A stretch of 16,504 bases of DNA from NCBI RefSeq assembly GCF_020075705.1, contig NZ_JAIQUM010000090.1, positions 1 through 16,504 on the forward strand, written 5' to 3'. Position numbers and translations under genes: made by a program. Each line of letters begins with the position of its first letter. Positions within the stretch are counted from its first letter, which is position 1. The notes under the pieces are model-generated. The model made no database searches. It was not told the DNA's origin and saw nothing but the letters and a program-made list of their open reading frames with translations. Positions 6,748-14,378 of the stretch are shown here, one piece after another. Origin of the DNA: Metabacillus rhizolycopersici (GTDB lineage Bacteria > Bacillota > Bacilli > Bacillales > Bacillaceae).

Positions 6748-8604
6748 TTGGAAATAAAACGTAATGATCCATGTCATTGTGGCAGTGGAAAAAAATACAA
6801 AAAGTGCTGTCTTAAAAAAGCGAGTATCATTCAAATACACGAAGTAAAAGAAGAACGGTTTCTGCAAAATAAACATATGCTTGTCTTAAAGGTTAGGGAC
6901 TTTGTTAACAGACAAATTCCACCAACTCCTTACTACAAATTACAAGCAGAATTCAAAAAGCGCACGCACTATTCGATTCATAAAAAATTAGAAAATGGCT
7001 TTTTTGAGTTTTGGCTATTTTTCTTCCATCGTTTTGAAAATGGTCTTCGAGGGATTGAATGGTTTACGCAAGAAATCGGGCCACGTCTTTCAGAAGAAGA
7101 GCGAAAAATGGCTAATACATGGCAATCACTTACGCCTAAAGTTGTCCAAGCCGTTAACATAGAAAACGACACGATTTTCTTTGAGGATATGTTAACAAAA
7201 GAGCAATACCCTGTAGCTTACGTAAAGGAAAATGTTCCAACTCTAGCTCCTTGGTATGGCACAGTAACTCTCCTTGAACCATTTGAAGATGTATTCTATT
7301 TTAACGGTGTGAGAATTTTTGAAGATCCACAATCTGTTAATCGTGCAGTAGAAAAGATCAAGGAGCTAATGGATACAACGAACCAAAGCCAAGAGCACGT
7401 CATGTTCGATTATTTTCCAGAGATTTTAGCTGAGCTTTTAACCGACGAACGTGAAGATAAAAATGAAAAGAGAGAGATTACAGAATATACGCTTCAATAT
7501 AAGGTAGAAGATGAACAAGCCCTTTCTAGTTTCATCCACCGTGTTGAACAATTTGAAATCGACACATGGGATGACAAGAGTAAGAGATGCAGCTGGGTTG
7601 GTAACTGGTCAGAGTACACTGATAGCGAAATCACTGGACCAATTCTTATCGCTGAAGTATATGGAAAGCTCTTTGTCGAAAAGGACGTTTTGGAGTTTAA
7701 TAGCTTAAATCAAACACGGATAGAAGAATTTAAACAAATGGTCCAAACGCTAATTGATTCTTCCACTCTTTCCTATACGAATCAAAAAACGAATGTCATT
7801 ACGATTCCATTAAATGCTGAAATCAGAGACATGATGGTGACAACGGAAAAGGACACTCCTCAATATTTTGCCCTTTATGCGCAAAATGACTTAAGAGTTC
7901 AATTTGATAAACCGCTCCGACAGTTTGATGGGTTATCGATTAAAGAATTGATCGACACAGGACGGAAAGATGATGCAGACATCTGGTTAAAGCAAATGGA
8001 GTATAATATGTATTTGCAGGTGAACCAACAACATAAAAACGTTGAGACAACAGCAGACTATAATACAGTGCGTAAAGAGCTTGGATTTGCTCTTTCACCA
8101 TTTGTTACAGGTGGCGACAAACGGAAGTCTTCTTTTGAACAAATAGAAGCTCCTTATCAAGAACAACAAATTTTAGTTGTAGCGGAAGATATTCCTTACT
8201 ACGAACAACTCGGCTTCACACCTGAAACAAGTAACAATTTCTACTCAGAGGATTTTGTGACATTCTTTAAAGAAAAAACGGCTGGTAAATCTGAGAATAC
8301 GATGAAAAAATATCGAAATAGTTTAAACGATTTAAGAGTGATTTTGGAACAACATTCACTGACAAGCTGGGAAGAATGTGATCAATTGTTCTGGAACCAA
8401 GTCTTCGTTAACGACTTTAGAGATCTTTACGAAACAATTACGAAAACGGTCATTAAAGATTTCATTAGCACAACTAAAGCCTTGGCAAAATGGCTTGATC
8501 AAGAGAAAAGAACTTCTTCTTTATCAAAAGTCGTTGTCCAAGTAACAAAGGAAACGGAAGAAGAATTGATTCGTTCGGTTGAATTAGTAAAAAGCACCGT
8601 TTAA
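6748..8604 (+). CDS. SEC-C zinc-motif protein of unknown function
   Basis: From the TTG chosen here the protein has 618 residues. It opens with a complete SEC-C zinc motif, RNDPCHCGSGKKYKKCC, with cysteines at 9, 11, 20 and 21, as found at the tail of SecA and on many unrelated proteins. The large middle is not recognised. It has a Trp/Phe-rich segment (FFEFWLFFFHRFENGL, about 84-99) and no membrane segment. The last 118 residues (from about 501) read like a four-helix SAM-like domain of tyrosine recombinases: FVTFFKEKTAGKSENTMKKY and later FISTTKALAKWLDQE. No recombinase catalytic domain follows. Upstream in-frame GTG (6739) and ATG (6742) starts lie inside or too close to the AGGTGAT ribosome site, which is spaced correctly for the TTG. 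A terminator follows at 8643-8688. The gene stands alone. Confidence 0.8.
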   Translation: MEIKRNDPCHCGSGKKYKKCCLKKASIIQIHEVKEERFLQNKHMLVLKVRDFVNRQIPPTPYYKLQAEFKKRTHYSIHKKLENGFFEFWLFFFHRFENGLRGIEWFTQEIGPRLSEEERKMANTWQSLTPKVVQAVNIENDTIFFEDMLTKEQYPVAYVKENVPTLAPWYGTVTLLEPFEDVFYFNGVRIFEDPQSVNRAVEKIKELMDTTNQSQEHVMFDYFPEILAELLTDEREDKNEKREITEYTLQYKVEDEQALSSFIHRVEQFEIDTWDDKSKRCSWVGNWSEYTDSEITGPILIAEVYGKLFVEKDVLEFNSLNQTRIEEFKQMVQTLIDSSTLSYTNQKTNVITIPLNAEIRDMMVTTEKDTPQYFALYAQNDLRVQFDKPLRQFDGLSIKELIDTGRKDDADIWLKQMEYNMYLQVNQQHKNVETTADYNTVRKELGFALSPFVTGGDKRKSSFEQIEAPYQEQQILVVAEDIPYYEQLGFTPETSNNFYSEDFVTFFKEKTAGKSENTMKKYRNSLNDLRVILEQHSLTSWEECDQLFWNQVFVNDFRDLYETITKTVIKDFISTTKALAKWLDQEKRTSSLSKVVVQVTKETEEELIRSVELVKSTV

Positions 8605-8642
8605 GTTGTAGAGATTACGTGATAACAAGTAAGGAATAGAGA

Positions 8643-8688
8643 AGTAACCGTCCCCTTTATTAGTTTGGTCGGGATGGTTGCTTTTTTT
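8643..8688 (+). terminator. Terminator of SEC-C gene
   Basis: AGTAACCGTCCC (8643-8654) pairs with GGGATGGTTGCT (8671-8682) with two wobble pairs, followed by seven Ts. It lies 39 bases after the stop of the SEC-C gene. Confidence 0.85.
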
Positions 8689-8765
8689 GGTTTGTTGAAA
8701 AGCTTGAGGATTTATCGACTAAAGCCCAACTTAAACAAAAACAACAATCGTTTCGAAAAGAACCA

Positions 8766-9545
8766 TTATATTTTTTCGAAATAAACCGCACTCTCAATCA
8801 TCGGGCTGCAATCGATATAGTTCGAAGCTCTTAAATCGATCTCAAAAATAAAATCACGATCCTTTAGATACGGTTTAACCATTTTCCAATCAATCTTCCC
8901 CGCACCTAGTGGCAATGAGTCGTGCCTTAGTCCAGAGCTATCGACAACATGAAAATAGTTTGCATACTGATGAAACGCATCAAGATGCTCTTTTAAGCGC
9001 TTATTATCGCCATTTAAGCTAATAAAGGAATGACTAAGATCAATCGTTAACGGTAATTGCAAAGGCCCCACAATTTCACCAAGAAGATAAGGATTTTGCG
9101 CCGAGAAGATTCCCTCCGTTGTATCCTCCCAGAGAAACGACTTGTCACAGATGCTCAAGATCTCTTCAATTCGTCCTCTCATTAATGCTCGATTCGCTGC
9201 ATTCAGATAATCATGTGTATCTAAAGCTTTGTAATGGCAATGTATCACACAATTCACATCTTCCATGCGACAGATTGAAGCAAGCAACTTACACGACCAG
9301 TCATAATGATCTCTCATTTGCTGAAATGGACTGACAATATCTAAGTGCTTTCCTTGAAAAGTCGTCGGATGGTGGAGATAAACACGCACACCTTTTGCTT
9401 TTAAAAATTCGATCGTCCTAACAATTAAATCAGGCTGATACAAATGTTGTTCTTCTAAATGAAGTTCAATAATTTCTGGATTATAAAAGAGCCGATTTAG
9501 AACTTGATCATGTTGAAGCCCTGATTTTAAACGAATGTAACGCAT
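8766..9545 (-). CDS. TIM-barrel protein, AP-endonuclease-2/sugar isomerase-like
   Basis: The protein has 259 residues and reads as a TIM barrel of the xylose isomerase/AP endonuclease family 2 superfamily. Consecutive barrel-strand ends carry likely metal ligands: EIIELHLEEQ, VRVYLHHPT, NCVIHCHYKA, SFLWEDTTEG, LTIDLSHSFI, YFHVVDSSG with LPLGAGKIDW after it, and DFIFEIDL. The G-x-G-x-IDW motif is typical of these proteins. Members include sugar-phosphate isomerases/epimerases and endonuclease IV; this one is short and its substrate cannot be told. The reading frame extends 14 codons further up to 9587. The start at 9545 is preferred because GGGGAGGGAACT lies directly before it and an extended -10 promoter overlaps the longer start. 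The gene stands alone and converges with the SEC-C gene. Confidence 0.78.
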   Translation of the reverse strand: MRYIRLKSGLQHDQVLNRLFYNPEIIELHLEEQHLYQPDLIVRTIEFLKAKGVRVYLHHPTTFQGKHLDIVSPFQQMRDHYDWSCKLLASICRMEDVNCVIHCHYKALDTHDYLNAANRALMRGRIEEILSICDKSFLWEDTTEGIFSAQNPYLLGEIVGPLQLPLTIDLSHSFISLNGDNKRLKEHLDAFHQYANYFHVVDSSGLRHDSLPLGAGKIDWKMVKPYLKDRDFIFEIDLRASNYIDCSPMIESAVYFEKI

Positions 9546-9577
9546 AGTTCCCTCCCCTACTTTTACGTTCACAGTTA

Positions 9578-9586
9578 ATTTTACCA
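9578..9586 (-). promoter_or_regulatory. Extended -10 promoter of TIM-barrel gene
   Basis: The minus strand reads TGGTAAAAT at 9586-9578, an extended -10 about 33 bases before the preferred ATG. No good -35 is present. Its position argues against translation from the longer reading frame. Confidence 0.4.
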
Positions 9587-9816
9587 TTTAATTTTTAAGG
9601 AGATAGGGATTTTTTGTTAAAATCTTGTTAAGCTTTTTTGAGTTTGAAGATTGATTTCTTCTCCCTACACCGCCACATCCAATAATGTATTGAGAATTAC
9701 CACTTTTTACTTTGAAATAAAGTTTAATCAAAAATACCTCACAAACCCGTATTTTACGGTAAATAAGAAGAATCCATTTAAAAAAAGATTGACCAACATC
9801 GATTTTAATAAATTTC

Positions 9817-9845
9817 TTGACAATCTTTATCGTTACTATTAGTAT
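9817..9845 (+). promoter_or_regulatory. SigA promoter of siderophore-binding protein gene
   Basis: A perfect -35 TTGACA (9817-9822) and -10 TAGTAT (9840-9845) are separated by 17 bases. Transcription would begin around 9852, just before the Fur box, giving a leader of about 90 bases. The rest of the intergenic stretch from 9588 shows nothing else. Confidence 0.75.
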
Positions 9846-9861
9846 TTTATTGTAATTTACT

Positions 9862-9880
9862 GAAAATGATTATCATTATT
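9862..9880 (+). promoter_or_regulatory. Fur box
   Basis: GAAAATGATTATCATTATT matches the classical 19-base Fur consensus at 17 positions and contains the core TGATTATCA dyad. It lies just downstream of the -10 element, where Fur bound to ferrous iron would block transcription. The gene should therefore be induced by iron starvation. Confidence 0.88.
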
Positions 9881-9942
9881 AATGACGTTTATTTCTATTA
9901 ATCTTTAAACTCACACTATATTTAGAAAAGGAGAAAATCACT

Positions 9943-10863
9943 TTGAAAAAGCTATTCATACCATTCCTATTTTTGTTTGTACTCATTCTTAGTGCTTGTG
10001 GAAATAATCAGACTGTGAACGAAGATAATAAAACCGAGACCGAGACTGAGACAGAAACATTTACTTACCAATCAGAAAATGGACCTATTGAGGTTCCTAC
10101 AGATCCCCAAAGAATAATTGCCCTTACTAACGGACCCAATGTAATGGCTTTAGATGCTAACATCGTCGGGATTGATGAATGGACTAATATGAACCCCCTT
10201 TTTCAAGATAGACTAGAGGGAGTGGAAGTCGTATCAGAGGATAACCTGGAGAAGATCATTGAACTGGAACCGGATCTAATCATAGCAGGATCTCATATGA
10301 AGAATATTAATAAACTAAATGAAATTGCCCCTACTGTAGTTTATACGTGGGGAAAACTGGATTATTTAACACAGCAAACTGAAATCGGAAAACTCTTAAA
10401 TAAAGAAAGTGAAGCAAAAGAATGGGTCAAAGATTTCAAAGAACGTGCTGAATCCACAGGAGATGCCATTCGGGCAAAAATTGGTGAAGATGCAACCGTT
10501 TCTGTAATTGAAAGTGGTAATAAAGAGTTTTATGTATTTGGAAATAATTATGCACGTGGAACAGAAATATTGTATCAAGCAATGAAATTGAAAATGCCTG
10601 ATAAAGTAAAGGAATTGGCACTTGAATCAGGTATCTATACCTTTTCATCGGAAATGCTTCCTGAGTTTGCTGGAGATTACGTAATCTTTAGTAAAAACCC
10701 AGATGTTGATAATTCATTTTCGGAAACTATTTTATGGAAAAACATACCTGCAGTTAAAAACAATCATGTATTTGAAATAGATACTAAAGCATCTACCTAC
10801 AGTGATCCAATTACATTAGAATATCTTCTGGAATTTTTCGAAAAATCATTTCTTAATAATTAG
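9943..10863 (+). CDS. Iron-siderophore ABC transporter substrate-binding lipoprotein
   Basis: This 306-residue protein starts at TTG, with AAAAGGAG ten bases upstream. Its lipoprotein signal peptide ends in the lipobox LSAC, giving lipidated Cys19. A short Thr-Glu repeat linker (about 31-39) follows. The mature part is a class III (FeuA/FecB/BtuF-like) binding protein. The first lobe opens with VPTDPQRIIALTNGPNVMALDANIVGID-type sequence and contains LEKIIELEPDLIIAG (about 101-115). A long bridging helix (about 150-180) leads to the second lobe, ending in WKNIPAVKNNHVFEID (about 265-280). It should capture a ferric siderophore outside the membrane for an FecCD-type permease. No permease or ATPase gene is adjacent, so partners must be elsewhere. 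A Fur box and strong promoter precede it. The specific siderophore cannot be assigned. Confidence 0.9.
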   Translation: MKKLFIPFLFLFVLILSACGNNQTVNEDNKTETETETETFTYQSENGPIEVPTDPQRIIALTNGPNVMALDANIVGIDEWTNMNPLFQDRLEGVEVVSEDNLEKIIELEPDLIIAGSHMKNINKLNEIAPTVVYTWGKLDYLTQQTEIGKLLNKESEAKEWVKDFKERAESTGDAIRAKIGEDATVSVIESGNKEFYVFGNNYARGTEILYQAMKLKMPDKVKELALESGIYTFSSEMLPEFAGDYVIFSKNPDVDNSFSETILWKNIPAVKNNHVFEIDTKASTYSDPITLEYLLEFFEKSFLNN

Positions 10864-10896
10864 TAAGCTAGAAGTATTCTTTTAATATAAATCTCT

Positions 10897-10920
10897 ACGT
10901 TATCCTAAAGAAGATAACGT
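10897..10920. repeat. 8-bp perfect hairpin after binding-protein gene
   Basis: ACGTTATC (10897-10904) pairs with GATAACGT (10913-10920) around an 8-base loop, 33 bases after the stop. No T-run follows, so it is not a standard terminator. Confidence 0.4.
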
Positions 10921-10933
10921 ACATTACTAACCT

Positions 10934-10980
10934 GAACCCCGTATGGTTGACACTTAAAAAAGTGACACCATGCGGGGTTC
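10934..10980 (+). terminator. Long hairpin, probable terminator of binding-protein gene
   Basis: GAACCCCGTATGGT pairs with ACCATGCGGGGTTC (one wobble), with an inner CACTT/AAGTG stem around an A-rich loop. Only TATTATATAT follows, so termination may be modest. It could also act on the minus strand. Confidence 0.6.
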
Positions 10981-11010
10981 TATTATATATTGGCATATTT
11001 TAATCAGACT

Positions 11011-11145
11011 TTAGTTTAAAACAACACGATATGCTGGAAGGCGCTCTACCCTTTTATTATCTTCTAAAGGAAAATGTTCATTTATGTAGAAATAATAAGA
11101 AGATGACACCCAATACTTTGCTTTTTCGAACGTAATCTGTAAGGG
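11011..11145 (-). pseudogene. Possible C-terminal gene remnant
   Basis: The minus strand is open for 44 codons, from just after a TAA at 11148-11146 to a TAA at 11013-11011. It reads ITFEKAKYWVSSSYYFYIN then EHFPLEDNKRVERLPAYRVVLN. The composition looks like the end of a folded protein (aromatic beta-like stretch, charged turn, closing strand). No start codon or ribosome site precedes it and no homologous frame is seen further up. I do not recognise the family. It may be chance; nothing else is seen between 10981 and 11260. Confidence 0.3.
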
Positions 11146-11279
11146 TTAGAATCTGTAAAATAACTAAAATTGTTTGTTTTTATAGGTGCTCCGTTTCAAT
11201 TCAACTTGTAGTAAATTGATTCTCCCAAAAATTGAAAGTACATAACACAAAATATAAAAAAGAAAGGTGGTCATTGCTC

Positions 11280-11471
11280 GTGAGCGTGAACCGAGATATA
11301 TCCTTACAGCAACTCGCCGAAGGTATTTCTAAGTCTGTATTAAATGCATCTGATAAAGACTTGGAAGGTTTCCAACAAATCATTGATGAAACAATCAAAT
11401 TACGAGAAGCCCACAGAAATTTACAGAAAATGATTCAAAGCTATTCTACTTCTAGCATTCAGCGTTCTTAA
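11280..11471 (+). CDS. Small protein of unknown function, 63 residues
   Basis: A GTG at 11280 lies nine bases after GAAAGGTGG, an excellent ribosome site, and opens a 63-codon frame starting MSVNRDISLQQLAEGIS. Upstream in-frame codons (back to 11232) and a TTG at 11274 are less well placed. The product is hydrophilic and probably all helical. The region about 27-50 (GFQQIIDETIKLREAHRNLQ) could form an amphipathic helix or coiled coil. There is no signal peptide, membrane segment or known motif. A perfect terminator begins at the stop codon, supporting a real monocistronic gene. I do not recognise it. Confidence 0.65.
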   Translation: MSVNRDISLQQLAEGISKSVLNASDKDLEGFQQIIDETIKLREAHRNLQKMIQSYSTSSIQRS

Positions 11472-11497
11472 GCCGTTTCAACGTTTAACGGCTTTTT
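11471..11497 (+). terminator. Terminator of the 63-residue gene
   Basis: AGCCGTT (11471-11477) pairs with AACGGCT (11487-11493), followed by TTTT. It overlaps the last base of the stop codon. Confidence 0.9.
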
Positions 11498-11798
11498 CCT
11501 GTGTAATTATTTAAGTAGAATAGTGAATTTTCCCTTCTCGCTTCCCCTTCTACTCTACTTCATTACATGCTAGCTCTCTCTTGTAAGCAAACCATCACTA
11601 TTTCCCTTAATCTAAAACTCGCACGATGAACGCTGATCGAACGAATGTATTTTTAATTTTGTTTATCAAAATTGTTAATTTTTAAAAGTATTATAAAGAT
11701 TTGGTAAATATTATGATAATTCGTATTTTAATAGACTATGATGAAAAAGGAATGAAAATTTTATTCTTGTCATTGACAAGTGAAAGGGGATTTTTTTC
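11498..11798. other. AT-rich leader region before phosphoesterase gene
   Basis: About 300 bases with no gene. The last 160 bases are very AT-rich and probably hold the phosphoesterase promoter, but no well-spaced -35/-10 pair stands out and I see no clear Pho box. The ribosome site AAAGGGG lies about nine bases before the ATG at 11799. Confidence 0.4.
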
Positions 11799-12746
11799 AT
11801 GATTTCTAATCGGAAAGGTAAAAAAGGACTTGCAGTCACATTGAAAAGTTTAGGAGCCGTTACTGCACTTGGACTAGCACTTGTCGCCATGAGTCCGACT
11901 ACATCGGTATTCGCAAAGAACGAGGAACAGCCAAAGTTCGAATTCGGACTTGTCCCTGATGCTCAGTATAGCGATTATGACGACGCCGGAACTCGGTTCT
12001 ACCGCAACTCAGTGGACAAGCTTACGGAAGCAGCTCAAACGTTTAACAATCATGATCTTGGTTTCACTGTTCAACTAGGCGATATTATTGACAAAGACAT
12101 CGCAAGCTTCTCTACAATTCTACCAATCTATAACATGATCGAAGGCCCGAAATATCATGTACTCGGTAACCACGACTTTCCTGTGACAACTGACAAAGTT
12201 GTCGACATACTCGATATGCCTAACCAGTATTATGATTTCAAATATAAGAACTGGCGTTTTGTGGTGCTAGATACAAACGACCTTAGCCTCTATGCAAATC
12301 CCATAGGTTCAGAAAAATATCAACAAGCCGAAACAATGTACAATTCCTTAAAAGAGATCGGTGCAGAAAATGCACAAACATGGAACGGTGGTCTCAGCAC
12401 AGATCAATTAACTTGGTTACGCGGAGTTCTTACGAAATCTGCAAAAACAAACGAAAAAGTAGTTGTGTTCTCGCACATGCCTGTCTATCCTGAAAACAAT
12501 CACAATGTTTGGAACGATGATGCGGTCATTAAAGAGCTAGAAGCAGCTGGTAATGTTGTCGCCTATTTCAACGGACATAATCATGCTGGAAATTATGCAG
12601 TGAAAAATGGCATTCACTATGTGAATCTTAAAGGGATGGTGGAAACCGCCGACACTAACTCATATTCGATCGTCGAGGTTTACAAAGATCGCTTAGAAAT
12701 TGATGGCTATGGCCGTGAGATCGACCGTGTATTAAAGATTAAATAG
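11799..12746 (+). CDS. Secreted calcineurin-like metallophosphoesterase (ADPRibase-Mn-like)
   Basis: The 315-residue protein has a Sec signal peptide: basic start, hydrophobic core about 10-31, probable cleavage after VFA39. The mature part carries all metallophosphoesterase motifs in order: D54-A-Q56, GDIID (94-98), GNHD (123-126), H226 in FSHMP, and GHNH (259-262). Position 56 is Gln where most family members have His. The D-x-Q form is a hallmark of manganese-dependent ADP-ribose/CDP-alcohol diphosphatases (ADPRM group), which cleave nucleotide diphosphates. Those enzymes are usually intracellular; here export implies an extracellular nucleotide or phosphodiester substrate, perhaps for phosphate scavenging. 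That role is inference. The gene is alone, with a shared terminator between it and the convergent nagZ. Confidence 0.85.
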   Translation: MISNRKGKKGLAVTLKSLGAVTALGLALVAMSPTTSVFAKNEEQPKFEFGLVPDAQYSDYDDAGTRFYRNSVDKLTEAAQTFNNHDLGFTVQLGDIIDKDIASFSTILPIYNMIEGPKYHVLGNHDFPVTTDKVVDILDMPNQYYDFKYKNWRFVVLDTNDLSLYANPIGSEKYQQAETMYNSLKEIGAENAQTWNGGLSTDQLTWLRGVLTKSAKTNEKVVVFSHMPVYPENNHNVWNDDAVIKELEAAGNVVAYFNGHNHAGNYAVKNGIHYVNLKGMVETADTNSYSIVEVYKDRLEIDGYGREIDRVLKIK

Positions 12747-12749
12747 AAA

Positions 12750-12785
12750 AATAACAGGCTCCTTTATCGGTAGGAGCCTGTTATT
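12750..12785. terminator. Bidirectional terminator between phosphoesterase and nagZ
   Basis: Fourteen-base perfect arms, AATAACAGGCTCCT and AGGAGCCTGTTATT, enclose an 8-base loop between the two convergent stops. A-rich sequence precedes it and T-rich sequence follows, so it can serve both strands. Confidence 0.85.
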
Positions 12786-12797
12786 ACTTTGGAAAGT

Positions 12798-14072
12798 TTA
12801 TCTCCCACTGTTCCCTACAACTTCCTCTGCATTTTCCACATCAACATGTGGCGATGTGATCGTAGAAAGTTTATAAGTTAAAATTCGTTTGACCGATTCG
12901 TCAATTCGATCCTCGGATAATTTCCCTGCTCGTACAGCCTGGACAATTCCGTTTATTACTTCTTTTTGATTTTCCAATGTGTGACATACTAATAAAAGAT
13001 CTGCTCCCGCTTCAACTGCATGATAACCTAGCTCTTTATAGGTAAAGCCTTCCGTAACGGCACCCATTTCCAAGTCGTCTGTTACAACAATTCCTTCATA
13101 TCCAAGCTTCTCTCTTAAGAGATCTTGAATAATGATTGGCGACAGGCTTGCAGGGTTTTCTTTGTCATAGGCCGGATATTTAATATGTGTGACCATGACA
13201 AAAAATTGATTATGGTCGATTTCATTAATTATTGCTTTGAACGGATAAATATCATTGTTTTCTAAATCCAATTGATTCGCATCAACTGATGACGATTCAA
13301 AATGTGGGTCAACATTACTTCGTCCATGGCCAGGAAAATGCTTTAATGTCGCCGTTATCCCTGCATCTGTTAATCCTTTTATCGCTTGCTTTCCAAACGC
13401 TTGCGCTTTCTTTGGATCTGTTCCGAAAGACCTGCTGTCACTAGCTGATAAATCTAACACAGGAGCGTAATTGACATGAATCCCCATCGCCTTTAATTCT
13501 GCACCACTATGAGCGGCAGTTTCATAAATGGCTTCCAAGCTCCCCTTCCTAGCAAGCTCTTGCTGTGAAGGGATCGGTGAAACATGCTCTTTCATTCTAA
13601 CAATCTTGCCACCTTCTTGATCGATACTCACCATCAGTGGAATTTTCTGATTCTGCTCTAGCGCCAAATCTTGCAAATCATTCGTTAATTGTGCCACTTG
13701 TTTAGGCGATTCCATATTACGGTCATATAAAATCACGCCGCCAACGTGATAGTTTTGTAGCATCGTTTTAATATGGTTATCCACTTCTTTACTTTGAAAA
13801 CCTACAACCGTTAACTGACCAATTTTTTCCTCAAGCGTCATACTTTTGATTAACTCAGTAACCCGCTTTTCAAGATCGTTTTCCGGTTGAGAAAATGGCG
13901 TGACAGCTTCTTCCTCCTGCTCTTTCTGATTTGTTTTTGCTCCATGTTCCTCTTTTATTTGCTTTGGTTGTTGAGCGAATACGCCCACTCCGATCAATCC
14001 ACCAATGACGAAGACAGTTAGTAACAGGCGAATGAACGCTCTATGTCTTTTTTTAGTCGAACTTTTCATCAT
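12798..14072 (-). CDS. nagZ: NagZ-type beta-N-acetylhexosaminidase (GH3), membrane-anchored
   Basis: The protein has 424 residues. An N-terminal hydrophobic segment (about 12-33) without a lipobox Cys acts as anchor or uncleaved signal. A Gln/Glu/Lys-rich linker (about 34-65) and a glycoside hydrolase family 3 barrel follow. Key motifs are SIDQEGGKIVRM (149-160), YAPVLDL (202-208) and KHFPGHG (244-250), then the D255-x-H257 dyad that marks NagZ enzymes, and TDDLEM (331-336) with the probable nucleophile Asp. It should remove N-acetylglucosamine from muropeptides outside the cell during wall turnover and recycling. It has only the catalytic domain, unlike the larger two-domain NagZ of B. subtilis, and no amidase or murQ-type gene is beside it. 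The ribosome site is weak (AGAAG), and either of two adjacent ATGs may be used. Confidence 0.88.
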   Translation of the reverse strand: MMKSSTKKRHRAFIRLLLTVFVIGGLIGVGVFAQQPKQIKEEHGAKTNQKEQEEEAVTPFSQPENDLEKRVTELIKSMTLEEKIGQLTVVGFQSKEVDNHIKTMLQNYHVGGVILYDRNMESPKQVAQLTNDLQDLALEQNQKIPLMVSIDQEGGKIVRMKEHVSPIPSQQELARKGSLEAIYETAAHSGAELKAMGIHVNYAPVLDLSASDSRSFGTDPKKAQAFGKQAIKGLTDAGITATLKHFPGHGRSNVDPHFESSSVDANQLDLENNDIYPFKAIINEIDHNQFFVMVTHIKYPAYDKENPASLSPIIIQDLLREKLGYEGIVVTDDLEMGAVTEGFTYKELGYHAVEAGADLLLVCHTLENQKEVINGIVQAVRAGKLSEDRIDESVKRILTYKLSTITSPHVDVENAEEVVGNSGR

Positions 14073-14378
14073 GTTCTTCTGGAATCTAGTATTTACTTAC
14101 TAGCTACTGATTCATTTACTAGATTTCAGTTACACCCCCTTGTATTCGATCATTTGTCCGGCCACATAGGAAGTAGTTCTACCTTCGAACCTCCGAATCC
14201 TTGTATCAATTTTATTTTTCCTTAACCTTTCTTAAGACATTCACATCACATCTTTTTTGAGAGCTAATGGTTGTCATGAAAAGCTACAAAAAAGCATATG
14301 TAATAGGTGAGAAAGTACTTCGGACATTCACCAACCTTGTAAACAGAGGTTAATGGCATCAAAAGGGAGGAAAACCAC
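14073..14378. other. Divergent intergenic region with dyad and weak ECF-like site
   Basis: A dyad, AATCTAGTA (14083-14091) and TACTAGATT (14117-14125), lies just before nagZ and could be an operator. For the + strand gene, TGAAAA (14277-14282), 16 bases, then TGTA (14299-14302) resembles a SigW-class promoter with two mismatches. No good SigA promoter is seen for either gene. No coding sequence is supported. Confidence 0.35.

Noticed and set aside
9546..9587. Longer start for the TIM-barrel protein
   Set aside because: The extra 14 codons overlap an extended -10 promoter, and the strong ribosome site belongs to the ATG at 9545.
9651..9842. Open frame of 63 codons on the + strand
   Set aside because: No ribosome site, very AT-driven composition, and it runs into the promoter of the siderophore-binding protein gene.
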